DNA of 64,000 nucleotides from Brugia malayi (lineage: Eukaryota; Nematoda; Chromadorea; Rhabditida; Onchocercidae), in NCBI RefSeq assembly GCF_000002995.4, contig NW_025062285.1:248001-312000 (forward strand), in the 5' to 3' direction. The notes under the pieces are model-generated. The model made no database searches. It saw only the letters and a list, made by a program, of their open reading frames with translations, and was not told the DNA's origin. Shown piece after piece: positions 14,401-25,651 of this stretch. Numbering within the stretch: the first letter of the stretch is position 1; the number at the start of each line of letters is the position of its first letter. The position numbers and the translations under genes are program-made.

Positions 14401-17117
14401 CGAAAAAAACAAAAAACAAAAAAGGATGAAAATAAAAAATTTGAAAAATAAATAGGCAATGGATAAAAATGTCAAAAGAAAATAACGAAAACAACAATCT
14501 TAGAGACAAAATAAATTCCTCAAACAAGTTCCATATTTTACACTAAGGTCTCATCTCAAAACATTGCTTACAATTATAGCATACACACACATACACACAC
14601 ATACACACACATACACACACATACATATACATACACACACACACACATACATACATACACACACATGCATATACATACACACACATACATGTATATAAGC
14701 AAAAATTTTTTTTTCTTATTCTAAATAAAAGAAGAAAAGTGAACAAAAAAAAGGAGCGAAATTTGTTTAAATCGTTTCTTTTTTTTACAAATAATTTTTT
14801 TTTTTTTTAATTTTGAGATTTATTATTAAAATTGAAAGTTAAAATATTATAGAGGCAGACGAGAGAAACAGAGAAAATTCATAAATATTAAAGTATTTCA
14901 GCACAATGATTCCGGATCCGTAAAGCTTTCAATTTCCATTCATTCCCGAATACGTAAATTATTTACTTGCATACTGCCAGAATTGATTGCGTATTTTTCT
15001 TTTATTTGATAATGCAGTACGTCAGCATATTCGTATTTCACGGATTTTTGATTGCCCACGTATTACTACGTAATGATAGATAACCAAATGAGAGTAACAA
15101 GTGATAATATTGAATGTATATTACGATTGATAGAATTTATGGCATACGTATTTCACGGGATTTTTCACGCTGACAACTCATTTGTGCATTTAATGTGCTA
15201 TGAATTTTATGTTAAAATAGCGTTTACAGTTGAAAATAAGAACTATAATTTGATAGAAATGATAAAAATGAGACTTCACTTACTTGCGTTACGTTTCACG
15301 TCGACCACCTGCCACACGTTTCCTAATAATTCGTATATTTTAGAAAAAGTCATAGCGTTGACAGTTTCAATATGTTTCAATACTTGTAAATGCATTTGAA
15401 ATTGAAAACATACATGCATTATATTCAATTGTCAGCAATTTGTCAGTAAGTTTAACTGTCTGAATTTTATAATAAATTATAGTTTAAATTAATGAATTTC
15501 ATTAAATTTAAATAAAACAGTTGGTAATTTTACAATCGAATAAGAAATTGGAGAAATATTCCTTCCAATCTTTTATCCAAATATGTATTTATAATATAAT
15601 ACAACAAAATGTATTTCCGAATGCTTTAAGTACATGTTAATCGGATTAAGACCGGTTATTCCGTATGAACCGAAGACCGAAAGCTTTGAGATACAATCGT
15701 TCATTAAGTAGATCGGAGACAATAATTGAATAATTACTTGATGTATGCATTTTGCTGGTCTCTTTGACTGCTCATCTAAAATTCCTGATTTACACTCCAC
15801 ACCCATAAATTTATATTTTCCGGAGATTTGAAGTAAAAATAAATCCGGAAATATAAACAATTTCACTCAACACAAATTCATCTACCTTTTCATTCTATTA
15901 TTAAAAATTTTTCTTGAAATTAATATTGTTTTTTCATTTTTTTTAAAATGATTTCTGCATCACTGTATTGTATAGTTTCAAAAAAAGAAAATTGGCCATA
16001 AATTTTTTTATTCAAAAAATTAAATTAACTTATGACAATTCAAAATAACTCACTAGTTTTTTCAAAACCAATTATATGCAGTATACTTGTAATAAAGTTA
16101 ATAACACTTTTTTTTTTTTTTTACTTATTTTATTCCTGCAAATGAAAGGTAAAATTTTTTGTAGTAAAAGTAAAATCTTTTTAGAGTAAAATATGATCTT
16201 TTTTTGTGAATAAAAAATTAAAACTCTTTCTTTCAATATATGGAAAATGATGTGTGGAAGGAGAAAAAAATTTTTATAAAAGTTTTCAATAGTTATTTAT
16301 AATGCAATTATGAACTTTACACTTTTAGTTATTAGAATTTTCAATTGATGGAAAAAAAAAATAAAAATAAAATACATATGTTTATATTCCGGAAATATTA
16401 CAATCGAAACTTGCCTTTTGATAGGTTTATTTCTTCATTCTTTTCCTCTTCAAATATTCCAATTTTAGTTTTTTCCGGTTTTTGTTATCATTCGTTTCTT
16501 TTTCCTTTCTTCTTTTCGACACTTCTCGCTATATTGTTTAATCGTTTTTATGATAAAATCCGATTGCTTATCATAATTTTATTCACTTATTCATCTTATC
16601 ATTCACTGCTTGCTGGAAAAATCAATATTTCCTTCTTTTTTTTTTTTTGTTTTAATTTATATTTTCTGTTATTACTATGATTTTTTGATTATAATCAATT
16701 TTTATACTATTTAAAATTATGATAGATATTATTTCAAAAAAAAAAAAAAAAAATATTATTTTTATAAGACAAAATCTATTTTAAAAAAAAACCTATTTAA
16801 GGAAACTTCTTAGAAGAAAAGAAATACATCAAATTGAAATTGAATTTTTTCAAATTGATTTTTTTCAAATTGATTTTTCAAATTTTTTTTTTCAAATTTT
16901 TTCAAATTGAATTTTTCACTGCATTAGAAAAATTGAAGATTTAATTTTTTTTAATCTGTTATAAGAATTAAATGAAATTCAGAACAAATTAATTTTAATA
17001 TCAGAAAAAAGCCTTTTGTCTTTGTAAACAATTTTTAATGTCAAATAAAATCATTTGGATTCAATGAAAGTGAAAAGATTAAAGTTTTGCAAAATTTATT
17101 CTTTTTATTTTTTGCAG
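9631..17117. other. Long AT-rich gene-free region between divergent hst-2 and the PLP protein gene
   Basis: About 7.5 kb with no open frame that has protein-like composition plus splice signals. It contains poly-A/T tracts, a small hairpin at 9886-9908, a CT tract at 11396-11432, ACGT-rich patches at 11150-11205 and 15015-15320, a CA/CATA microsatellite at 14581-14693, and a short tandem of T-runs with CAAATTGA at 16838-16918. The 115-codon open frame at 15052-15399 has no recognisable domain and sits in the ACGT-rich patch. It probably includes the promoters of both flanking genes. Confidence 0.6.
14581..14693. repeat. CA / CATA microsatellite
   Basis: Imperfect run of ACAC and ATAC units, about 113 bp. 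It makes spurious open frames of Cys-Val and Thr-His repeats. Confidence 0.9.
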
Positions 17118-17128
17118 GAAAAAAAAAG
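17108..17128 (+). promoter_or_regulatory. Candidate spliced-leader acceptor of the PLP protein gene
   Basis: TTTTTTGCAG ends at 17117, 11 bases before ATG 17129. The tract upstream is T-rich, typical of nematode acceptors. No upstream exon is needed to complete the protein. Confidence 0.5.
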
Positions 17129-20100
17129 ATGCTTCTTGACATGCTCAAATTATTAGTGTCACTCATTGTCATCGTTCATGTCATCTGTGTGACATCATTT
17201 TCATTACTTTCTCAAGCACCTCTTGATGAACAGAAACGTTTGTTTCCTTCTTTAAAAAAAAAGAAAAAAAAATTAATTTAAAATTTAATTGTTTACATTT
17301 TTAGATTTGTAGTTGGTTTTTGAGTAAAATCTTTTCATGCTAAAATTTTATTCTTTTTTTTCTATCTTTTAAAAATCGATTCGTTTATTCTATTCGATGA
17401 ATGAATGATTGTTCTGATATACTAGATGCTAACTTAAGAAAAGTAAACTTGTCACGACAAGATGACATAAATCTTGAAAATTACTTGGATGCTTTGATCA
17501 ATTACAATACAGTAGCGAATCAAATGCAATAGAATGGATGTCAATGTTTCTTTTAATATTAGTTTAATTTATTTTAAACTAACATTTTTCTAGGTGTGTT
17601 TTTTTTTTTTTTTTTTTAAATCTGAAATTTATGTTTTGAATTTAGTTCTACGATAAAATTTAAATTTGATATTGAATTCTTGTTTAGGTGAAAATTTGTG
17701 GCGTCGTCGTGCAATTGCTAAGCTATGGGAAGAAAGGAGACACATGGGAAGGACACCAATGTTTAAATTTACAGTAATGATATGCATGCATCATATATAC
17801 TAGTACTGTATGGAGTGTTTTTAGTAGGAAAATAGAATTTATTGATATCATATCATTTGCACGAGAGATTGTATAAAAATATGAGAGTGAAGAGAGAGAG
17901 GGAGGGAAAAAAGTAATAATAATTTATTTTCAAAAATGTTACTTAAAAAAAGAAATGAATGTCTTTTTTTTTTATAATAATTATTATTTCATCTAAGAAA
18001 AGTTAATTAATACTTGTATATTTCAAATTATCATATAATCGATTATTTTCCTTTGCAAATAACTTTTTGCTTTCATTTTTCTTTTTATTAATTTGTAATT
18101 TTATTCAGAGTCCAGGCTATGAGAATGTTGATTTTGTGTTCAAGAATGAGTCAGCATCAAGGACAGGTAGTTTAAAGCATCGTTATTCCTGGGCATTAAT
18201 AATGTGGGCTATTGTTGATGGTAAAATTGGCGAGAATACGACTGTTTATGAGGCAAGTTCCGGGAATACAGCAGCAAGTGAAGCATATATGTGTCGCTTA
18301 ATTGGAGTAAAATTCATCGCTATCGTAGGTATTTCTTTCATATTTTACTTGGGAAAAAAATGAAAAAATATTTGAAAATATTTTTTCTTTTAAATTTATT
18401 TTTAATTTCCTTTAAACTTTTTTTGCTTTCAGCATTGTAATATGTTACTTAAAATTATATAAAATTTAGCTTTTTGGAAATTAATTTTTCAACTCTTATA
18501 ATTTACCATTTTCAATTTATATTCATAACAGTAAGCACTCAAATTGAAAACTGATTCAATCAAAAAAAAATTTTTTTCTTTTTTTGCATATTGAAATTGA
18601 TATTTTTAATATGAATTAAACTGTTTTATAAATTAGACATTAGGGTGATAAAATGATGCAAATGTCAAATATTAAATCAAAGGTAATTTACAGGTACCAA
18701 ATTCAATCGAACAAGTAAAAGTTGAACATATTCAATCGTATGGTGGCGATATAATTAAGACAGATTTAGGTGATCGATTAATTAGAGCTAAACAAGAAGC
18801 CATAAGAAACAATGGCTTTTTCATGAATCAGTTTGCTAATTCGGATAAGGCTGAGGAATATCATGAAAGTAAGTATTTCAGGTTGAGGAAAAAGTCTGAT
18901 ACTGATCATTGGTAGAATTTAGGCAAATTTTAAAATCTTGAACAGGTAAAAAATCTTGACCAGTTCTTGACTGATCAATTTAAATCTTGACCAGCTATCA
19001 TTTTATCATTTTGTGTTATCATTTTAACATATTTCTCAAAAATTGATAGGACGTATAAACTATTTGTAATGTTTATAAAACAAGCATTTATTATTTATTT
19101 ATTTATTTAGATAACATTACTTGTAGACAAAATTGAATCTAACAGAATATTATCACTAATTTCTAATTTACAGTTATTACCTGAATTACCTTTCCGTATT
19201 TTACGAAAATTTCCTACTTTTCACTTTCCGAATATATTCATACATGTATGTAAACTAGCCAATTGTTATCAAAAATTGGAACAGTAAATTAATTTCTATT
19301 TTTTCTTGTTCAAATATCTCATAAATTTCTCTTCTGTAAAGGAATAATTTCATAAAATTTTCGAGTAAAATCGAAATAATATCGTTCTTAATTTTAATTA
19401 TTCTATATAAATAATTTAGATTTTAATTACTTTAGCTTAATTAATTCGAATTATGACAACATTTCTGCTGATTTCAGAAAACTTCAGTATCTTGAAATTT
19501 ACTCTTCCAGATAAATGTCTGAAAGAGAAAAAAAGTTGTGAATGATGAAAAGTGCACCTTATCAGTAGTAGTTCTGATTAATATATCTTCGTCTGATAAG
19601 CTACTTTGATCGCTGATAAATTGATTTTAAAATGTTTAGGTGGTAATTATCCATTGGAAAGTGTTAATTTGATGCATGAAGTGTTGGCTCAAATACGAGA
19701 GGACCTGAACCAAACGATCGAAGAGCCAAATTATTTTGTTCATTCTGCTGGGACTGGTCCATATTTTCATCAGTTTTATTTCAACTTTTTTTTTTTAAAC
19801 ATTTCCATAGAAATACATATATTTGGATTTCGGTGATACTATTGGTTTTGTGATGAAAAACTTAGAAATAAAGTATGATGAGAAGGTGGAGATAAAAGTA
19901 TGAGTAATTATTAATTCTAAGTCTAATGAAAAGAAATTCAAATTATCTGAAAATACCTAATTGTTTGGTTAGAAGGAAAAAATTATAACATAAATTCCTA
20001 TTCCATAGTGAACAAACAATTATGATAATTAGTTAGCAATTAATTATTTTAAATAAATTTCCTTTCATTTCCTTGTTTTGTTTAATGTTGGTAAATTTTA

Positions 20101-22031
20101 AAATTTTAATTTAATTACAAATACAATAAGATAGTTGTTATTGTATTAAAAATTTGACCAAAAAAAAAAATGAATCGTTTTTTTTTTTTTTGTTCTTAAG
20201 TGATAATATACATTTACAGCAATGAAAAAAAAAAAAGAAAAAAACTGGAACTGTTGAATTTAATTGATAAGAAATTATTAATTAATGGCTTTTACCTTTA
20301 CAGGTGGGACAATATCATCCATTGGACGATATGTTAAAAAATACGGTCTGAGAACAGAAGTTGTACTCGCTGATACACAATTTTCGGTGTATTATGATTA
20401 TGTTATGAATGGACGATTTACAAATGAAAGCGGTAGAGATGTCTGGGTGATACCTGGGATGGCAGGTATCGGATTCGGTGTTATGGGACCGGTGAAACAT
20501 GGTGTCACATCGAGGTAACTGTGCTGTAACTTGTGTTCTGTCGAGAGCGAAGCTTATTGCTTTAAGATTTAATGATCAAAAAATTTATTTATGAAATATT
20601 GGAATGAAATTTGATGTCTGCTGCAAAGAATGCTGTTATTTGTTTGTTTATTTATTTATTTATATACCTAATTATTTACTTTATTATTGTTATTAATGAT
20701 TATACAATTATGAATAAAACGCCACTAATTTTTGATAATAATCAAAGAAGAAAATGCGATATTTCTTGATTCATTCATTGATTAAATATTAAGCAATTAT
20801 TTACTAACAATTTGCTAAAGGTACAAACTTCAGTTTATTGCGGGCGGTAATTGACAGAGCCATTAAAATTCCTGATATTGCATCGACCGCAGCAATGGCA
20901 GTTCTGAAACGATTAGGCATAAACGGTGGTACCAGCACTGGGGCTAATTTCATAGCAGCACTACATCTGGCTGCAACACATGAGTAAATAAAATTTGTTT
21001 ATTTGTTTGTTTATTAGAGAAAAATAAGAAAGTATAAATAAAGGAATAAACGATGAATGAATTAAAAAGAACTAATTTATTATTATAATTTGATATGAAC
21101 TTTGATACGTCTACTACTACTGCTAGTATCTTTCCTAGCAATTATTTTGATTTTGTATTTAAAATTGCAATCAAAATTTGGTGTCTAAATTTATTAATCA
21201 TTAGTGATATGATAGCAAATATAATTAAAAGTATTATAATTATTGTTTAAATAATTATACATAGCTTTGATATTATAAGAAAATTTTAACTAAATATAAA
21301 AAGAATTTAATTAGATTCGGATGCAAAATAAGAATCTGAAACTTATTATTAGTTTAAATTATTAATCAAAATCATTCAAAATATTTGCCAAATTATTTAA
21401 TAATAAATTTTCAGCAAAGCTTCACTCTTTAACAATAACAGTCAACGATTAATAATTGCCACAATATTGGGTGACACTGGTGATTACTACGAGTCATCGT
21501 ACTACAACAGAACATGGATCAGTGAAAATTTCAACGTTCACGGTGGACTGGCAGTGTATGACTGTTGGATTAAGGTATACCGCTAATCTAAGTAATTAAT
21601 ATAATTAATAAAATATTTTGAGCGGAAGAGAATTTTGATAAATTTTGAATTAATTTTGATAAATTCAATTTCATACAAATATTATTAATTTAAATATTAT
21701 AAGCTTGAAATTATAAAAGTAATGAATTTAGCTACTGATTACTTCACAAATAATTGCTCATTTTTCTAACTTTTTAACATCATTTTTCTTTTTTTCATTT
21801 TATTTAAAATCTCACAAAATTAAATTTTCTTCATTTTTCCCATTTGTTTAAAGGAAAAAGAAATGTCACATGTTATGAAGTCGAAACGAAAAAAAAAAGC
21901 TATTTTAGGAAATTGAGGAGGCATTTAAATTTGGATCAGATCCACTGATTTCCGGACATGAACGATGTGATCAAGCTAATGCGGTTAACATGATCGATTT
22001 CCGGAGTCGGCGAACAACATGTTGCTTGTAA
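17129..22031 (+). CDS. PLP-dependent cysteine-synthase-like protein with signal peptide (F13B12.4-type), 9 exons
   Basis: Exons: 17129-17237, 17688-17773, 18109-18324, 18694-18868, 19640-19756, 20304-20514, 20834-20983, 21415-21574, 21909-22031 (stop TAA). They join to 448 residues. Residues 1-30 form a hydrophobic signal sequence (MLLDMLKLLVSLIVIVHVIC...), so the protein should enter the secretory route. The rest has the fold-type II PLP (O-acetylserine sulfhydrylase / cystathionine beta-synthase) signature: KNESASRTGSLKHR with the likely Schiff-base lysine at about K88, the substrate loop ASSGNTAA (about 114-121), and the glycine-rich phosphate loop SAGTGGTISS (about 231-240). I recall the C. 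elegans putative PLP protein F13B12.4 as having the same layout, including GRTPMFKF-like and AGIGFG-like segments. The substrate is unknown. The haem and CBS regulatory domains of true cystathionine beta-synthase are absent. The exon 1 to exon 2 join is supported by phase but has no motif across it. Confidence 0.88.
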
Positions 22032-22635
22032 CTCATTCAGTTTCGCATTTCTTTTTGCATTTTTTACTTCCTTTAATGCTTCTGTTGGAATTGAATACGA
22101 TTGATTATAATTCTGATTTCAATTTCAATTTTAAAATGGTTTTGAATTTTCAGGATTAACTTTAGCTTTAGCTTTTCTTTTTTTTCGAAATAATTTTGCA
22201 ACATTCTTTTTTTTCTCTTTTTTCTGAATATTTTGGATAGTATCATTTTCTAAATAGTGCAGTAATTAGTGATATTACTAGGTGAAAGATTGTCAACACA
22301 AAATGACAAAGTAATGGAGAAATTTGCAAACATAGAATGAAATATTTTGCATTAAAATTTAACTTAACTTAATAATATTTTACACATAAAATCAATAAAT
22401 ATATTTCCATCACACTTATTAATGTAATTATAGAACACTTTTTTTTTAAAAAAAAAAGAGATTAAATTGTCCAAAAAATATTCTCTTGGTATAAAAATTT
22501 AATTTGTACCAATAAGAACTCATTGTTAACTCACATCTGAAACATTATTGTTTCTCTTCTTTTATTTTATTCCAAATCTCGACTAAATTAAGAAATTAAA
22601 TTATCGAATTCAGTTCCAGTTTTCATTTATCAAAG
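22032..22635. other. Convergent 3' intergenic region
   Basis: AT-rich spacer between two genes that end toward each other. An AATAAA at 22394-22399 is a possible poly(A) signal for the upstream PLP protein gene. Nothing else is recognisable. Confidence 0.5.
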
Positions 22636-24721
22636 TCATTCTTTTGAGTGATGAGCTGCTGTGAAGAAATTTGGTGGATAATATGCTTCGCCCTCAAATA
22701 CCCATGGCTTTTGCTGTGGCAACTAAAAAATACATTCATCGAATAATTAATTTTCATTCTAAAAATGAAAAATATTTTTGGTTAATTTAATTAATAACAA
22801 TTTACTTAATGTATTATTGATTTTTACTTCTATCAATTATTAACATTTCATTATTATCATTTCATGAATATCTTATTATCATTGAATCATTCTAAATTGA
22901 TCTGAGAGAGATTGACACTGTCAACTTTATACAATTTCCATCTATGTTTACCTATATCATTTTCTTTTTTTTTGAATTATTTTTTTTCTCAATTAAAAAG
23001 AAAAAATTTTGATTAATTGATTAATAGTAATTAATTTAATATTATCGAAAAAGAATGCAACCGTACAATAATATCAATGATAACTGTTAAAATTTTGGTA
23101 TGAATAAACTGATTATCATACTTTATGGCACAGTTAGTGCTTTTTTCGATTTCTACTAATCAAATTTCTAAGTTACATTAATTCTCATTATACTTTGAAA
23201 TGCTATTTACTTTAAAATAAATTATTTTAAAATGCTATTAGAATGGTTAAAGAAATATATGATTTAAAATATTTTTCCAAAAATTAGAAAAATTTTTAAA
23301 ATTACTCGAAATTAAAAAGAATCAAAGTGTAAATATCGGGAAAAAAGTTTTAGATTTGAAAATTCATGCATATTAAATGAAAAAAAAAAAAAAAAAAGGA
23401 GAAAGAAATATGGATGTATAAATGAAATATTTGAAACAATAAACAGTCGAACCACTTGTTTATCAAATGGACCCCATTCCAATCCAGTTTCATTTGGTTT
23501 GTTAAAATTTTTCTTGCCTTCCTACAAAAGTTCAAGGTTAAGGTTAAACTTTCGGGTAGTTATCATATAGGTGCTTCTATTGGTGTCCTTTTGGTTCTTT
23601 TGGTAACTAACATATACAGGAAATGTTGATGAGAGAAGAATTTAAAACAAAATGTGGAAAAATAACTTCAATATATTACCTGAACTTCAACCGGAGATAC
23701 AGCTGATATTGTCGGTGTAGCTGTTTTTGCTGATAAAAGTGGTGAAGACTGAGGTGCAGGAGGTGGTATTGGAGGTACAGGTGACGGTAACTAAAGGAAG
23801 GAAAAAAAATTAATACTAAGACCTGAATTCGTGGAATTGGCTCGAAGTTAAGATGAAAGTTTCAGGAATATTCATCGTACGGTGCCTTGGCACTGTTTTG
23901 GTACCATTTCAAAAAATATGATAAAAATGAATTTAGAGTGAAATATAGAAATGACTTTAATGCATTACTTTAACTTCAACCGGAGATGCAGTTGATACTG
24001 TTGGAATAGCTGTTTTTGTTGATGAAACTGGTGAAGGCTGAGGTGCAGGAGGTGGTATTGGCGGTGCAGGAGGTAGTACTGGCGGTGCAGGAGGTGGTAT
24101 TGGCGGTGCAGGAGCAGAGGACGACGGTGTCTTTTTGAAATTAATTTCTTTCTCTTCAATGACAATTCTTTCCTTTATATCATCTTTCTTGCTTACTTTC
24201 ACCTGTCAAAGATATTGCTATAAGCGGAAACAATTTATCTGAATCTTTACTTTAGTTAATTGCCAGTAGAAAATGAGAATTATAATTTAGAAAATAATCC
24301 AAAAATAAATTTCTAATAACACTTCATCTAAAATTATGGACAATATTGAGAGTTCATTAGAGTATATGAGACACAAACAGGTGCAAAGCAGAAACATTAC
24401 ATTACAGTCTTCTATTATGTTAAACGAAAGATAAAAATCAAAGATGCCTTTCCCTGTATTCCAGCATTTCAATTTCAGTAAAATATTAGTGAGTAAGAAA
24501 TAATTAAATTAAATTCCACCGAACACCTTTCTCTGACTTTTACTCTTCCTAAGATTTCTTCTTTTTTCCTCTGATTTCACTTTTTCCAGTTTTTGCCAAA
24601 GAAGCCATATGAGTAAAGCACAAATTGTACACAGAATAAGATCCAAAGCACTCATTTCATCCCAAACCAACCACCGTTCCTTACTATATGTAAAAAAGTC
24701 AATGACTTCAGAAGGAAACAT
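22636..24721 (-). CDS. Small single-pass membrane protein with duplicated proline-rich exon, unknown function, 5 exons
   Basis: Not recognised as a named family. Exons in coding order: 24721-24527, 24202-23969, 23790-23680, 23521-23456, 22722-22636 (stop TGA). All junctions are phase 0 and the product is 230 residues. Layout: a short N-terminus; one membrane span at about residues 26-43 (LDLILCTICALLIWLLW); a Lys/Arg/Glu-rich, probably helical stretch (about 45-90); proline-rich segments with repeated PPIPPPAP (about 95-180); and an aromatic C-terminus with LEWGPFDKQ and PWVFEGEAYYPPNFF. The basic flank after the span suggests an N-out topology with a cytosolic tail, as inference. Exons 2 and 3 end in near-identical coding sequence, which points to exon duplication. 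A downstream ATG (residue 23, before the span) is an alternative start. No spliced-leader acceptor is obvious at 24722. Confidence 0.72.
23680..24075 (-). repeat. Duplicated proline-rich coding exon
   Basis: The 3' part of exon 2 (to 23969) and all of exon 3 (23790-23680) encode the same pattern: PPIPPPAPQ, then SPV/SPL, then KTA.PT, then SPVEV, each followed directly by a GTAAT donor. DNA identity is visibly high across about 95 bp, including the donor. Confidence 0.85.
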
Positions 24722-25651
24722 GAAAGAATTTAAATGATAACTTCACTCCTAACTCTCCATTTGTTTCTTGATCTGTCCAGAAGAAATTTGAAAACATTTC
24801 GGAACAACTAACATATGGCAATTTTAACGAATTCATTTTAACTTTACAAAAATTTTGCACAACAGTACTTAGTTAAACTGAAAGGAACTTCAATTTCGAT
24901 TTTTAGGGTTTTTAAATCAGATTTAAATCTCCCATTCGTGTATCGAGAAATTTAGGCTGCTAGAAAATTAATAAAGTGCACCAAAGCATCTGTTCATTTT
25001 TATTTGAACGAAAAATGCATTCATCAATACTACCACAGTCACTCGATAATTACATTTCTCATTGTAAAAGTAAATTTTGTTAGTGCAAAGCAAATATTTT
25101 GGGTATGTCATCATCAGGATTACTCGGTCTATAAATGAAACACTTCACTAACCGAATGAAACGATGCAATGCCTCTTCAAACAGTCTTCAACACTAAATG
25201 CTAAACAACTTCGTCAAAACAGACAAATGTTCGGTTCGTTAAATATTCAATTATTCTGACAAAAACCATGGAAAACTAATAATAACCATTAATGATAATA
25301 ACTAAGGTAAAGTAACATAAAATGAATTAACCTTCTCTCGTAAAATAAATTCTTAGAGGTTTAAGATTATTCGCGACACCTATATTGCTGTGGCAGCAAA
25401 AACTTGAATTAAGAAGTTAAGTAAGGATATAAACAAAGTTTCCAAAAGAGGCCACTTCAAATTACAACAACCACAAGCAGTGACAGCAACATCTTGTGTG
25501 TCAAATTGTTAACCATCATCAATATCATCATCATAACTTTCACTTTTTCATCGACATATTATCTATCACTTCGAGAGATTAACATCGAAAAAAAGATAAA
25601 GTTGAATGAGATCGAGAAGAAAAAGAATTTATCAAGCCTTAATACTTAAAA
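24722..25651. other. Spacer between DNAJC8 and the small membrane protein gene
   Basis: About 930 bp of AT-rich DNA between two genes in the same direction. No further coding exon could be joined in frame to either neighbour. Confidence 0.5.

Noticed and set aside
15052..15399. 115-codon plus-strand open frame
   Set aside because: No recognisable motif and no exon-like boundaries; lies in ACGT-rich intergenic DNA. Kept only as a note under the ACGT island.
16345..16680. 111-codon Phe/Ser-rich open frame
   Set aside because: Composition is that of T-rich intergenic DNA; no motif.
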